Part shown: positions 9,875 to 19,960 of the stretch, in pieces
Position numbering within the stretch: position 1 is the first letter of the stretch
How the letters are laid out: each line of letters begins with the position of its first letter
Source: Nanobdellota archaeon
GTDB lineage: Archaea > Nanobdellota > Nanobdellia > PEZQ01
Length of the DNA stretch: 54,318 nucleotides
NCBI GenBank assembly: GCA_018220985.1
Contig: JAAOXS010000002.1
Span: forward strand, 1 to 54,318
Reading direction: 5' to 3'
The notes under the pieces: model-generated
Databases searched by the model: none
Seen by the model: only the letters and a program-made list of their open reading frames with translations
What the model was told of the DNA's origin: nothing
Translations under genes and position numbers: made by a program

Positions 9875-9914
9875 TAGTAATGTTTAAAAGGCGTTTTTTG
9901 ATTTTTTTTAGAAT

Positions 9915-10472
9915 ATGTTAACTGGTGTTTTGGAAGAAATGGAAAAAGAAAAACTTGTTTTAGTTAAAACAATTCTTGATAATGTTGGTAAACTTAACAG
10001 CCCTAAAAGTTATCATGAAGATTTACAAGGTTGTATCAGTCCTGCAACGCTTTCTTGGAATGCGATAAACAATATTACTAAAAAAATGTATGATGGGAAT
10101 GTTTCACATTTAGGTGTTTCAAAAGATACAAGAGAGTGTAATAAAATTTTATCCCCTTTAGAAAATCAGTTTATCAAGGGTAATTATTCATTCATGTGTA
10201 ATTTTCACAAAATATTCAAATCATTAAATGTTGATTATGATAAAAAAGATGATAGTAAAGTTTACTTAATTGATAATATTGAACGTTGTAAAAATGAAAT
10301 TGTAACAAGCATTTCAAATATTTTAAACAAACCTATTAAAAAGAATGTGTTAAATCGTTCAAAATTAGAAGATTTTTTTTCCCCTAAAAAGAATGAATCA
10401 TTTGATATTACTCCTGGTTGGGGTAATGATGAAGGTCATAAGGAAAGTAAGTTTTTTAGGGATGATGAGTAA
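9915..10472 (+). CDS. hypothetical protein (185 aa)
   Basis: Complete ORF, no family recognised. Confidence 0.5.
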   Translation: MLTGVLEEMEKEKLVLVKTILDNVGKLNSPKSYHEDLQGCISPATLSWNAINNITKKMYDGNVSHLGVSKDTRECNKILSPLENQFIKGNYSFMCNFHKIFKSLNVDYDKKDDSKVYLIDNIERCKNEIVTSISNILNKPIKKNVLNRSKLEDFFSPKKNESFDITPGWGNDEGHKESKFFRDDE

Positions 10473-10529
10473 CTTTTAAATACTATTCTTCTGTTTTTAA
10501 ATAAAGTATATTAGGAGAATAATAAACAA

Positions 10530-11507
10530 ATGGGTCATCAGATTGGTAAGCGTCATAGGCCTCGTAGGGGTAGCTTGCAGTTTGCTCCGAGAAAGAGAGC
10601 TAAACGCGCGTACCCGCGTTTGAATCAGGTTAAAAATTCTAAAGAAGTTAAACTTCTCGGTTTTGCTGGTTACAAGGCGGGAATGACTCACGTAATGGGT
10701 GTTGAGCAAAGAAAGCAAGTTAAGTGGTCTGGCACTGAATTAAGCACTCCTGTTACAATTATTGAAGTTCCACCTGTTAAAGTTGCAGGTTTTCGTTTGT
10801 ACAATTCTGAAAATTCTTTAACTGAAGTTTGGGCTGATAAGCCTGTTAAAGAGTTATCTCGTAAAATTAAGGTTTCTAAAAAACAAGTTACTGCTGATCA
10901 ATTAAAGAAAGCTGAGGCTTTTTTGGAAAAAACTGTTGAAGTGAGGTTGATTCTTCACACTCAACCAAAACTCGCTAAAATTGGTAAGAAGAAACCGGAA
11001 ATTTTTGAAATAGCTGTTGGTGGAAGTGTTAGTGAGGCTTTTAATTACGCTAAAGAAAAATTGGGTAAAGAATTAAGAGTTGAGGATGCGTTCTCATCTG
11101 GTGACGTGGTTGATGTTGCAGCAATAACTAAGGGTAAGGGTTTTACAGGTTCTGTTAAAAGGTTTGGCGTTAAATTGTTAAGCCGTAAATCTGAAAAATT
11201 GAAAAGGAAGGCTGGGAGTCTTGGTCCTTGGAGTCCTGCGAAAGTTAATTTTCGAACACCTCAATTCGGTCAAATGGGTTACCATTCTCGTGTTGAGTAT
11301 AATAAACAAATTTTTTCAATTAATGATTCTTTAAAAATTCAAGGCGGGCTTGTCGGTTATGGTGATGTTAATAATCAGTGCGTTTTGTTAAAAGGTAGTG
11401 TTCCTGGTTCTAAGAAAAGATTAATAATTTTAAGACCTGCAATTAGGAATCATAAGAAATTGCAGAAACCAATTGTTAATCTTATTTCTGTGAGGTCACA
11501 GCAATGA
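10530..11507 (+). CDS. rpl3: ribosomal protein uL3
   Basis: RPRRGSLQFAPRKRAKR, GFAGYKAGMTHV, TKGKGFTGSVKRFG; operon position; AGGAGA upstream. Confidence 0.97.
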   Translation: MGHQIGKRHRPRRGSLQFAPRKRAKRAYPRLNQVKNSKEVKLLGFAGYKAGMTHVMGVEQRKQVKWSGTELSTPVTIIEVPPVKVAGFRLYNSENSLTEVWADKPVKELSRKIKVSKKQVTADQLKKAEAFLEKTVEVRLILHTQPKLAKIGKKKPEIFEIAVGGSVSEAFNYAKEKLGKELRVEDAFSSGDVVDVAAITKGKGFTGSVKRFGVKLLSRKSEKLKRKAGSLGPWSPAKVNFRTPQFGQMGYHSRVEYNKQIFSINDSLKIQGGLVGYGDVNNQCVLLKGSVPGSKKRLIILRPAIRNHKKLQKPIVNLISVRSQQ

Positions 11508-12310
11508 AAGCAAATGTTAAGTCAATAATTGGCTCTAAAAAAGGTGAGATAACTCTTCCATCACAATTTAAGGAAGTTTTAAGAACTGATATTATTAAGC
11601 GTGCTTTTCACGCTCAGGAATCCCATAAGCTTCAACCTTATGGTTCTAAGCCTCGTGCTGGTTTGGATTATTCAGCTGATCTTTCTAAGAGGCGTAGAAA
11701 ATATCGTGGCACTTATGGTAGTGGTCGTTCAAGGTCTCCGCGTAAAGTTATGTGGAGTCGTGGAAGCCAGTTTGGATATGAGGGTGCTGTAGCTCCTTTC
11801 ACTAAGGGTGGTAGGCGAACTCATCCTCCTAAAGTTGAGAAAAAAATTTATGAATTAATTAATAAGAAAGAGCGAAGGCTTGCTGTTCGAAGCGCTTTGA
11901 GCGCTACAATTCTTAAAAGTTTAGTTGAGAAAAAGCACGTTATCGAAAAAGTTGATGTTCCTCTAATTGTTGAATCTAAAGCTGAGAAATTAGATAAGTC
12001 TAAAAAAGTTTTTGAAATGTTATTAAAACTCGGGTTAAAAGAAGAAATGGAGCGCGTTAAAGAAAAAAGAATTCGCGCGGGTAAGGGTAAAATGCGCGGT
12101 AGAAAGTATAAGAAGAAAGTCGGACCTTTAATTGTTACATCTAATGGTTGCGCGTTATCACGCGCTGCTCGTAATTTGCCTGGAGTGCAAGTGGTTTCTG
12201 TTAAGAGGTTGAACGTGTCAGCTCTCGCTCCTGGTAGTCATCCTGGTCGTTTAACAATTTTTACTGAGGACGCGATTAAATTATTGGATAAGGAGGGTTT
12301 ATTCCAATGA
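11504..12310 (+). CDS. rpl4: ribosomal protein uL4
   Basis: RRKYRGTYGSGRSRSPRK, GGRRTHPPK, operon position. Confidence 0.96.
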   Translation: MKANVKSIIGSKKGEITLPSQFKEVLRTDIIKRAFHAQESHKLQPYGSKPRAGLDYSADLSKRRRKYRGTYGSGRSRSPRKVMWSRGSQFGYEGAVAPFTKGGRRTHPPKVEKKIYELINKKERRLAVRSALSATILKSLVEKKHVIEKVDVPLIVESKAEKLDKSKKVFEMLLKLGLKEEMERVKEKRIRAGKGKMRGRKYKKKVGPLIVTSNGCALSRAARNLPGVQVVSVKRLNVSALAPGSHPGRLTIFTEDAIKLLDKEGLFQ

Positions 12311-12555
12311 TATTATTGTATCCTTTAACAACTGAGAAGTCTGTTAAACTTGTTGAATCAGAGAATAAAGTGGTTTTTATTGTTGATAATAAAGCAACTA
12401 AGGTTAGTGTTAAGAGAGAGTTTGAAAAACTCTTAAAAACCAAAGTTGAGAAAGTAAACATTTCTAATGGTCCTAAGGGTCGGAAGAAAGCTTATATTAA
12501 ATTAAGTAAGGAGGCGAACGCGCTCGACGTTGCTACTGAGCTCGGAATAATGTAA
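12307..12555 (+). CDS. rpl23: ribosomal protein uL23
   Basis: LYPLTTEKSVKLVE...VDNKATKVSVKREFEKLLKTKVEKVN. Confidence 0.95.
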   Translation: MILLYPLTTEKSVKLVESENKVVFIVDNKATKVSVKREFEKLLKTKVEKVNISNGPKGRKKAYIKLSKEANALDVATELGIM

Positions 12556-12556
12556 A

Positions 12557-13222
12557 ATGCCTAAGAGAATTGATTCAAGACGTCGTGGTAAAGGAAAGCC
12601 TAAGTTCAGTCCGAGAACTTTTCGTAGTGTTGGAGCTCTTAGTTTACCTCAAAAAAATGTGCGGGGAATAATTCTTGATTTAGTTCATGATAATATTAAG
12701 TCAGCGCCTGTTATGGTTGTTGAATTTGAAGATGAGCTTGTTTTGTTAAGCGCTCCTCTTGGCGTTAAAGTCGGTGATGGCGTTACTGTTAAACAATTAA
12801 AGGATATAAGTGAGGGTGTTGAAATTTGCAATGTTGAAACAACGCCTCATGGTGGTCCAAGACTTGCTCGTTCTTCAGGTGTTATTGCAAAGATAGTTAG
12901 TAAAGATGATAAAAAAGTGGTTATTTCACTTCCTTCAAAAAAGACTAAAACGTTAAACCCTACTTGCCGAGCTCTTATTGGCAAAGTTAGTGGTGGTGGG
13001 AGAAAAGAGAAACCCTTATTAAAAGCTGGTAACGCGTATTATGCTAACAGGTCAAAAGGAAAGATTTGGCCGAGAAACGCGGCTTCAGCTCGTAATCCTG
13101 TTGACCACCCATTCGGTGGTGGTGATAGGCGTCCTGGAAAACATAAGACTATTAGCAGGCACGCGAGTGCAGGTAGAAAGGTTGGTTCAATAGCTGCGAG
13201 AAGAACGGGTAAGAAAAAGTAA
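12557..13222 (+). CDS. rpl2: ribosomal protein uL2
   Basis: NPVDHPFGGGDRRPGKHKTISR; operon position. Confidence 0.97.
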   Translation: MPKRIDSRRRGKGKPKFSPRTFRSVGALSLPQKNVRGIILDLVHDNIKSAPVMVVEFEDELVLLSAPLGVKVGDGVTVKQLKDISEGVEICNVETTPHGGPRLARSSGVIAKIVSKDDKKVVISLPSKKTKTLNPTCRALIGKVSGGGRKEKPLLKAGNAYYANRSKGKIWPRNAASARNPVDHPFGGGDRRPGKHKTISRHASAGRKVGSIAARRTGKKK

Positions 13223-13224
13223 AA

Positions 13225-13692
13225 ATGGTTAGGAGAAAGAAAAAGGATTTCAAGAAAGAAAGGGGTTTTATTAGTTTTAAGAAGAAGGGGGAATTCAAGT
13301 ATCGTGGCATTTCCGCTGAAGCGTTGGAAAAAATGTCTATTGACGAGTTCAAAAAATTAATTCCTTCAAGGCAGAAGCGTAGTTTGAACAGGGGTTTCAC
13401 TAAAATGCAAGAAACTTTGTTAACGAAAATAAGGAAGACTGAGAAAGCTGAAGAGGATGGTAAGAGGCAAAAATTGATTAAAACTCATGTTCGTGATTTA
13501 GTTATTCTCCCTGAAATGATTGGTTACACTATTAATGTTTATAATGGTAAGACTTTTGTACCTGTAACTGTGAAGCCTCAAATGGTTAGTCATTATTTAG
13601 GCGAATTCAGTCATACTCGCGTTCCCATTAAGCATGGTTCTCCAGGTATTGGTGCTTCAAGGTCAAGTATGGCAGTAGGTAGTAAGAAATGA
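13225..13692 (+). CDS. rps19: ribosomal protein uS19
   Basis: IKTHVRDLVILPEMIGYTINVYNGKTFVPV...HYLGEFSHTR. Confidence 0.97.
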   Translation: MVRRKKKDFKKERGFISFKKKGEFKYRGISAEALEKMSIDEFKKLIPSRQKRSLNRGFTKMQETLLTKIRKTEKAEEDGKRQKLIKTHVRDLVILPEMIGYTINVYNGKTFVPVTVKPQMVSHYLGEFSHTRVPIKHGSPGIGASRSSMAVGSKK

Positions 13693-14090
13693 GTGAAGAT
13701 AAGTCAGCAATTGTTAACGGAACTTTTGTCAACGCGTCTTTCAAGCACGCTGTTGAAATATGTAAATTTGTTAAAGGTAAGAAGCTTAATTCAGCTATTG
13801 GTTTGTTAAGTAATGTTGAAGAAAAAAAAATAGCTATTCCAATGACTCGTTTTAAGAAGAAAGTACCTCACAAGCCTGGAATTGGTCCTGGACGGTATCC
13901 TGTTAAAGCAAGTAAGGCTATTCGTGGATTATTGGAGAGTGCTGGTAAGAACGCTGAAGCTAAAGGTCTTAACACGGATAAGTTGGTAATTAAAGTTCTT
14001 GAAGCTAATCGCGCTTTATCCGCGAGACGGGCTGCTCGTTTTCGTAGGGGTAAACTTACTAATATTAAAATAATGGTGAGCGAAGAATGA
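13689..14090 (+). CDS. rpl22: ribosomal protein uL22
   Basis: SFKHAVEICKFVKGKKL...ARRAARFRRGK. Confidence 0.94.
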   Translation: MSEDKSAIVNGTFVNASFKHAVEICKFVKGKKLNSAIGLLSNVEEKKIAIPMTRFKKKVPHKPGIGPGRYPVKASKAIRGLLESAGKNAEAKGLNTDKLVIKVLEANRALSARRAARFRRGKLTNIKIMVSEE

Positions 14091-14701
14091 TTGAGAGAAA
14101 ATTTATTTCAGAGAAGGTTCGTGATATGCGAATAAAGAATTATTTGTCAAAAGCTTTGAAGAAATCAGCTTTTAGTAATGCTCGACTTCAAAAAACGCCT
14201 CTTGGCATGAAAGTTATAATTTATACTTCTAAACCAGGGCTTGTTGTTGGTTCTGGTGGTAAAAATATTAAACAAATTTCTGAAACTCTTCAAAGGCGTT
14301 TCAAACTTGAAAATCCTCAAATAGAGGTTAGTGAAGTTAAAGTTCCAGAATTAAATGCTCAAATAATGAGTGAACGAATATCTTTTCAAATTGAGAGATG
14401 GGGTGTTCAACGTTTTAAAAAGATTGGCTATTCAACTTCTGAAATGATTATGCGCGCTGGCGCGAGAGGTGTTGAAATCCTTATTTCAGGAAAAGTTCCT
14501 GGGAAGAGGGCTAAGCGCTGGGCTTTTCGTGATGGTTACTTACCTAAAGCTGGTAGTGTTGCAACTTACGAAGTTGCTAATGGTTTTACAGAAGTCCTGT
14601 TAAGACCGGGTATTATTGGTATTAGGGTTAAAATAATGCGTCCGGAAACAAATATGCCTGATGAGATAAGAATACTTGATGATGAAAGCAAAAAAGTTTA
14701 G
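14087..14701 (+). CDS. rps3: ribosomal protein uS3
   Basis: KH-domain VIIYTSKPGLVVGSGGKNIKQI, ARGVEILISGKVPGKRAK. Confidence 0.97.
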   Translation: MIERKFISEKVRDMRIKNYLSKALKKSAFSNARLQKTPLGMKVIIYTSKPGLVVGSGGKNIKQISETLQRRFKLENPQIEVSEVKVPELNAQIMSERISFQIERWGVQRFKKIGYSTSEMIMRAGARGVEILISGKVPGKRAKRWAFRDGYLPKAGSVATYEVANGFTEVLLRPGIIGIRVKIMRPETNMPDEIRILDDESKKV

Positions 14702-14870
14702 AAGTATGAGTAAAGTTGAGCGGGATGAAGCTCTTGCGGAGTTACGTAAAGAGCTTATGCGTTTAAAATCTCAAGTTAAGACAGGGTTAACTCCTGATAA
14801 TCCTTCAAGAATAAATCATATTCAAAAAAGTATTGCGCAAATATTAACTGTTAAGGAGGAGCTTGAATAA
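14676..14870 (+). CDS. rpl29: ribosomal protein uL29
   Basis: ELRKELMRLKSQVKTG...PSRINHIQKSIAQILTV; operon position. Confidence 0.9.
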   Translation: MMMKAKKFRSMSKVERDEALAELRKELMRLKSQVKTGLTPDNPSRINHIQKSIAQILTVKEELE

Positions 14871-14877
14871 ACAAATT

Positions 14878-15198
14878 ATGGTTAATAATGTCTGCAAAGT
14901 TTGCGGGTTGCCAAAAGAGATTTGCACTTGTGGTGATTTATTACTTACAACACAGGTAATAACTATTACAACTGAAAAAAGAAAATGGGGTAAAGTTTGG
15001 ACTTTGGTTAAAGGTCTTAACCCTGCTGAAATGGATGTTAAAAATCTTGCAAAACAATTGAAAAGAAAACTTGCTTGCGGTGGCACGTTCAAGAACGGTG
15101 TTATCGAACTTCAAGGAGATCACGTTAATAAAGTGAAAGATTTTCTGGTTTCGCAAGGTTTTCAACCAGAGAATATTGAAATTAAAGGCAGAAGATGA
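14878..15198 (+). CDS. translation initiation factor aIF1 (SUI1 family)
   Basis: CKVCGLPKEICTC...KRKWGKVWTLVKGL...KLACGGTFKNGVIELQGDH. Confidence 0.95.
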   Translation: MVNNVCKVCGLPKEICTCGDLLLTTQVITITTEKRKWGKVWTLVKGLNPAEMDVKNLAKQLKRKLACGGTFKNGVIELQGDHVNKVKDFLVSQGFQPENIEIKGRR

Positions 15199-15476
15199 TT
15201 CTTGAAGAATTTGTTAAACATGAGTTAATAGGTCTCTTTGTGAAAGTTTCTGAAAGCAAGAATTCAGCTCAAAAAGGTGTTGAAGGTGAAGTGGTTGATG
15301 AAACAAAAAACATGCTGGTAATACATTCTCAAACAGGTGAGAAAAAGGTATTTAAAGGGCAGTCAAGTTTCATATTCACACTATCAGATGGGCAGGAAAT
15401 CGCTGTGAAAGGTGATTTACTCCTTGCAAGGAGTGAGGATAGGTTAAAAAAAAAATGGTCAAAAAAGCGTTGGTGA
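15195..15476 (+). CDS. rnp1: RNase P protein component 1 (p29/POP4/Rnp1)
   Basis: HELIGLFVKVSESKN...GEVVDETKNMLVI...FKGQSSFIFTLSDGQEIAVKGDLLLARSEDR. Confidence 0.93.
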   Translation: MILEEFVKHELIGLFVKVSESKNSAQKGVEGEVVDETKNMLVIHSQTGEKKVFKGQSSFIFTLSDGQEIAVKGDLLLARSEDRLKKKWSKKRW

Positions 15477-15793
15477 AAAGTGTTGGTATAAAAACAGTCG
15501 CTCCTAAAGATTCTTGTAATGATAAGAAATGCCCTTATCATGGTGATTTAAGTGTTCGAGGTAAAATTTTTGAAGGCGTTGTTACTAGTGACCGGATGAG
15601 GAACACTGTTACTGTTGAATGGCCTCGTCAAATTTTTGTTAAAAAATACGAGCGTTTTTTGAAGAAACGTTCAAGTGTTAAAGCTCATAATCCTATTTGC
15701 ATTAAAGCAAAGCAAGGTGATAAAGTTAAAATAATGGAGTGCAGAAAGCTCTCTAAAACAAAAACTTTTGTTGTTTTGGAGGTGTTAGAATGA
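15455..15793 (+). CDS. rps17: ribosomal protein uS17
   Basis: CPYHGDLSVRGKIFEGVVTSDRMRNTVTVEWPR...GDKVKIMECRKLSKTK. Confidence 0.96.
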   Translation: MVKKALVKSVGIKTVAPKDSCNDKKCPYHGDLSVRGKIFEGVVTSDRMRNTVTVEWPRQIFVKKYERFLKKRSSVKAHNPICIKAKQGDKVKIMECRKLSKTKTFVVLEVLE

Positions 15794-16191
15794 AACCTGT
15801 TTCTGCTAAAACCAATCGTCCGCTACCTATTGGAGCTGTTCTTGACGTTGTGGATAATAGCGGTGCAAGAAAGTTGAAAATTATTGGTGTTAGAAAATAT
15901 GGTGGCGTTAAGAAAAGACTTGCCGCTGCTGGAGTTGCTGACGTAATTGTGGGAACTGTTAAAGTAGGTAAGCCGGGGATGCGTAAGCAAGTTGTTCTTG
16001 CAACAATTATTCGTCAAAGAAAAGAGTATAGAAGACCAAGCGGTATTCGAGTTAAATTTGAGGATAATGCTGCAATAATATTAACTGATGTTGCTGGAAC
16101 CCCTAAGGGTTCACGTATTAAAGGCGCTATTGCTAAGGAGGTTGTGGAACGTTTTCCCGCAGTGGGTAAACTTTCCAGCGTAATTGTATGA
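15790..16191 (+). CDS. rpl14: ribosomal protein uL14
   Basis: VLDVVDNSGARKLKIIGV...VVLATIIRQRKEYRR...FEDNAAIIL. Confidence 0.97.
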   Translation: MKPVSAKTNRPLPIGAVLDVVDNSGARKLKIIGVRKYGGVKKRLAAAGVADVIVGTVKVGKPGMRKQVVLATIIRQRKEYRRPSGIRVKFEDNAAIILTDVAGTPKGSRIKGAIAKEVVERFPAVGKLSSVIV

Positions 16192-16562
16192 AATCAGAAT
16201 GGAGTAATTCTTGGAAATCAAGTATGCAACCGCGAAAACAGCGTAAGTTCTTATTTAACGCTCCTGCTCATATTAAGCAAAAAAAAATGACTGCGCCTCT
16301 TTCTAAAACTTTAAGAAAAGAACATAATAAACGCTCTCTTGTTGTTAGGGTTGGCGATGAAGTTAAAATTGTTCGTGGAGATTTTAAAGGTAAGAAAGGT
16401 AAGGTTGAAAAAATAATTAAACCAAATGAACGTGTTATCATAAATAATGTTTCACGTGTTAAAGTGGATGGGACAAAAGCTAACGCGCCTGTTCACGCTT
16501 CAAAAATCATGATTACAAAAATTAATTTAGAAGATTCAAAAAGGATTAGGAGTAAAAAATGA
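16188..16562 (+). CDS. rpl24: ribosomal protein uL24
   Basis: KQRKFLFNAPAHIKQKKMTAPLSKTLRKE...GDEVKIVRGDFKGKKGKV. Confidence 0.96.
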   Translation: MKSEWSNSWKSSMQPRKQRKFLFNAPAHIKQKKMTAPLSKTLRKEHNKRSLVVRVGDEVKIVRGDFKGKKGKVEKIIKPNERVIINNVSRVKVDGTKANAPVHASKIMITKINLEDSKRIRSKK

Positions 16563-17248
16563 AAATTAAAAGAATAGCTGCTCCAAGAACTTGGCCTATT
16601 AAGAGGAAGCAAGGTACTTGGGTTACTTTTCCGAAAAGCTCTTTCAAGAAAGAGGAGTGTTTGCCTTTAACCCTTATTTTAAAGGATTTGATTGGTTTAT
16701 GCGCTTCTTCAAGAGAGGTTAAGAAGCTTGTTAATTTAGGCAGTGTTTTCGTTAATGGTCGTCGCGTTAAAAAGCCAGAAATAGGTGTTGGATTATTTGA
16801 TGTTATTAGCATTACTGGAGTTAAGAAATCATGGAGATTGGTTTATGATAGCACTCGAAAATTGTCAGTTATTATTTGCTCTGATGGTGATAAAAAAGTT
16901 GTAAGAGTTGTTGGCAAAACCGTTTTGTCTAAGGGTAGTTTGCAATTAAACTTGACGGGTGGCATTAACGTGGTTTCTTCAAAGAAAACAATTAATGTTG
17001 ATGATTCTTTACTTGTATCAATTCCTGATTTCAAAATTATAGAACACTTCAAACCAGTTAAGGGTGTTTTAGCTTACATTGTTGGCGGTTCTCATAAGGG
17101 TGAGTTAGCAATGGTTCTTGGCGTTAAGGATTTTAAGGGAGTTCAGGAAAACATGTTTTCTCTTAAATCAGGTAAGAACGAATTTCAAACACCTAAGTCT
17201 AATGTTTTTATTATGGGAAAAAATAAGGAGGCTGTTAAAGTATTATGA
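16559..17248 (+). CDS. rps4e: ribosomal protein eS4
   Basis: RIAAPRTWPIKRKQGTWVTFPKSS...VKKLVNLGSVFVNGRRVKK. Confidence 0.95.
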   Translation: MKIKRIAAPRTWPIKRKQGTWVTFPKSSFKKEECLPLTLILKDLIGLCASSREVKKLVNLGSVFVNGRRVKKPEIGVGLFDVISITGVKKSWRLVYDSTRKLSVIICSDGDKKVVRVVGKTVLSKGSLQLNLTGGINVVSSKKTINVDDSLLVSIPDFKIIEHFKPVKGVLAYIVGGSHKGELAMVLGVKDFKGVQENMFSLKSGKNEFQTPKSNVFIMGKNKEAVKVL

Positions 17249-17742
17249 AGAACGTTCTCGTTGATAAAGTAACTTTGAATATTGGTGTTGGCGAAGCTGG
17301 TGAGAAAGTTAATAAGGCTGGTAAAGTTTTGCAAACAATTACTGGTCAAAAGTCTGTTAACACTTCAAGTAAGAAAAGAATTCCTACTTGGGGTATTCGA
17401 CCGGGTGTTCCAATTGCTACTAAAGTAACTGTTCGTGGTAAGAGTGCTGAGGAATTATTGAAAAGGTTGTTGAACGCTGTTGACAACGTTGTTTACGAAC
17501 GCTCTTTTGACAAAATTGGCAATATTTCTTTTGGTATTAGAAGTTATATTGACATTACTGATATGAAGTATGATCCTTCAACGGGCATTTTCGGTTTGGA
17601 TGTTTGCGTTTCTTTTAAGCGGAAAGGTTATCGTGTTAAGATTCGTAGAAGAAAACCTTCAAAAATTGGTTCATCTCAGTTAGTAACTCCTGAGGATACA
17701 AAAAAGTTTTTGAAAGATAAGTATGGGGTGACAATTAAATGA
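17245..17742 (+). CDS. rpl5: ribosomal protein uL5
   Basis: [28 protein letters not shown]...[19 protein letters not shown]. Confidence 0.96.
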   Translation: MKNVLVDKVTLNIGVGEAGEKVNKAGKVLQTITGQKSVNTSSKKRIPTWGIRPGVPIATKVTVRGKSAEELLKRLLNAVDNVVYERSFDKIGNISFGIRSYIDITDMKYDPSTGIFGLDVCVSFKRKGYRVKIRRRKPSKIGSSQLVTPEDTKKFLKDKYGVTIK

Positions 17743-17969
17743 CTGCAAGTTCTTGGACTAAAACTTTTAAACAAGTTAAGCATAAAAAAGCTGATAAGCA
17801 AAGACAGCTTAAGCATAACAAACCTAACCCTCCTAAGTTTGGCAGGGGTTCTAAGCGTTGTAAGATTTGTTTAAGGTACGGTGCGCATATTCGCAAGTAT
17901 GGTTTGAATGTTTGCAGGCAATGTTTTAGGGAGATTGCAAGTGATTTGGGTTTTAAAAAATTTGGGTGA
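17739..17969 (+). CDS. rps14: ribosomal protein uS14 (zinc-binding)
   Basis: [34 protein letters not shown]: CxxC...CxxC. Confidence 0.95.
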   Translation: MTASSWTKTFKQVKHKKADKQRQLKHNKPNPPKFGRGSKRCKICLRYGAHIRKYGLNVCRQCFREIASDLGFKKFG

Positions 17970-17982
17970 AAAAAAAAATAAA

Positions 17983-18375
17983 ATGGCAAAGACAGATATT
18001 ATATCATCATCGTTGAACACGTTAAACATGTACGCTAGTCAAGCTAAGAAAGTTTGTTTTATCTCACCTTCTTCAAAATTGTTAATTAGTGTTTTTAAGA
18101 AGATTAAGGATTTAGGTTACATTAAAGAATTTGAAGTTATTGATGATGGAAAAGGTAAGGTTGTAAAAATTGAATTAACAGGTAAGATTAATGAGTGTCG
18201 CGCTATTAGACCGCGTAATTCTGTTAAATTCGCTGAATTAGAAAAATTTGAGAAGCGTTTTTTACCAGCTAGAAATTTTGGTTTTTTAATAATTTCAACT
18301 CCGCAAGGTATTATAACACATGTTGAGGCGAAACAAAAAAAGGTTGGGGGAAAATTGATTGCTTACGTTTTTTGA
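17983..18375 (+). CDS. rps8: ribosomal protein uS8
   Basis: LNTLNMYASQAKKVCFISPSSKLLISVFKKIKDLGYIKEFE...GFLIISTPQGIITHVEAKQKKVGGKLIAYVF; start set at MAKTD. Confidence 0.95.
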   Translation: MAKTDIISSSLNTLNMYASQAKKVCFISPSSKLLISVFKKIKDLGYIKEFEVIDDGKGKVVKIELTGKINECRAIRPRNSVKFAELEKFEKRFLPARNFGFLIISTPQGIITHVEAKQKKVGGKLIAYVF

Positions 18376-18378
18376 ATT

Positions 18379-18909
18379 ATGAAATATGAATTAATGCTTC
18401 TTGAAGGTGCAAGTGCTCGTTTCGAAAACGGTATTGTTAGCGTTAGTAAAAATGATAGGATTATTAGCAAAACTCTTGACCACCCCAGTATTAAGATTGG
18501 CATTGATTCTTCTAAAATAATTTTGTCAAGTGATTCTGATTCTCGTAAAATTAAGCGTTTAATTAACACTTACAAATCTCATATTAATAATTTGTTGAAA
18601 GGTTTGGATGAAGTTTACGTTTACAAATTGAAGATTTGTTCTTCTCATTTTCCTATGGACGTTTCAATTAAGGGGGATAAATTTGTTATCAAAAATTTTG
18701 TAGGTGAGCGAAAATCACGTTCGTCTAAAATAGTTGGTAATGCTAAAGTTGAAATTAACAGTGATGTTGTCACTGTTTCAAGTTATAATAAAGAGTTTGC
18801 AGGTCAAACAGCTGCTAATTTGGAGAACATTGCGAAAGTTAAGAATAAGGATAGGAGACGTTTTCAGGATGGTATTTACATGATTATTAAGGCGGGTGTC
18901 GAATTATGA
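18379..18909 (+). CDS. rpl6: ribosomal protein uL6
   Basis: Operon position; YKLKICSSHFPMDVSIKGDKFVIKNFVGERK. Confidence 0.94.
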   Translation: MKYELMLLEGASARFENGIVSVSKNDRIISKTLDHPSIKIGIDSSKIILSSDSDSRKIKRLINTYKSHINNLLKGLDEVYVYKLKICSSHFPMDVSIKGDKFVIKNFVGERKSRSSKIVGNAKVEINSDVVTVSSYNKEFAGQTAANLENIAKVKNKDRRRFQDGIYMIIKAGVEL

Positions 18910-19502
18910 GAGAATTGGTTTTGCGAAGAAAGTTGAAACGCGCTAAGCCTGTTTTCAAGCGACATGAAGCGAATAAGCGTAAGCGTTTAAATGATTCACC
19001 TTATCGTAAGCCTAAAGGTTACACTTCCGCTAAGAAAAGAAATATGCGGGGCAGAGTTAAAATTCCAGCTCAAGGTTATCAATCACCTATTGCTGTTAGA
19101 AGTTTGCACCCTTCTGGTTTGAATATTCTTAATGTTAATTCTTTGAAAGATTTGGAATTAGTTACTAAGGATTCTATTATTGTAATTTCTTCAAGAATGG
19201 GTTTGAAGAAAAAGTATGAATTAGCTAAGAAATTAGTTGATAAGAAGGTTAGGGTTGCAAATTTTGATATTGTTAAATTTATTAAGGACTCTGATGAATT
19301 AATGAAAAAGCGTGGTTTAAATCGCGCTGAACTTTTAAAATCTCGTGATAAGAAATCTAAAATTGTTAAAAAAGAGGATTCTAAAGGAACTAAAAAGGAG
19401 AGTAAAGATTTAGAGGTTAGAGAGGGTTCAAAGAAAAGTGTTTATAAAAAGCAGAAAAGTATTAAAGGCGCTGAGAAAGAGGTTGTGAAAGGTTTGAAAT
19501 GA
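18906..19502 (+). CDS. rpl32e: ribosomal protein eL32 with basic C-terminal extension
   Basis: FKRHEANKRKRL...HPSGLNILNVNSLKDLE...; Lys-rich tail of ~55 aa. Confidence 0.9.
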   Translation: MRELVLRRKLKRAKPVFKRHEANKRKRLNDSPYRKPKGYTSAKKRNMRGRVKIPAQGYQSPIAVRSLHPSGLNILNVNSLKDLELVTKDSIIVISSRMGLKKKYELAKKLVDKKVRVANFDIVKFIKDSDELMKKRGLNRAELLKSRDKKSKIVKKEDSKGTKKESKDLEVREGSKKSVYKKQKSIKGAEKEVVKGLK

Positions 19503-19960
19503 AAAGTTTAAAAACGCAGAAAAGAGTGGCGGCATCTTTGCTTAAATCAGGTAGTAATAGGGTTGTTATTAAATCTGATAATCTTTCAGATGTTAAGTCA
19601 GCAATTACTCGTGAGGATGTTAGAGGTTTAATTGTTAAAGGAATCATTTCTAAGAAGAAAGTTAAAGGCATTTCACGTGGTCGTGCGCGCGTAATTCAAG
19701 CGCAGAAAAAGAAAGGTCGTAGAAAGGGTTTTGGTAATCGTAAAGGTGCTAAGAACGCGAGAACTCCTAAAAAAAGGTTATGGGTTAATAGAGTTCGAGC
19801 TCAGAGAAAACTTGTTAAAGACTTCAAATCTAAAGAATTGATTGACAATAATGTTTTTACAAAAACGTATTCATTGATTAAGGGTGGTTTTTTCAGAAGC
19901 CGTTCCCACATCAAGGTTTACTTGAATGATCATGGATTAATTAATAAGGTGAAAAAATAA
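19499..19960 (+). CDS. rpl19e: ribosomal protein eL19
   Basis: LKTQKRVAASLLKSGSNRV...GRRKGFGNRKGAKNARTPKKRLWVNRVRAQRKL. Confidence 0.95.
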   Translation: MKSLKTQKRVAASLLKSGSNRVVIKSDNLSDVKSAITREDVRGLIVKGIISKKKVKGISRGRARVIQAQKKKGRRKGFGNRKGAKNARTPKKRLWVNRVRAQRKLVKDFKSKELIDNNVFTKTYSLIKGGFFRSRSHIKVYLNDHGLINKVKK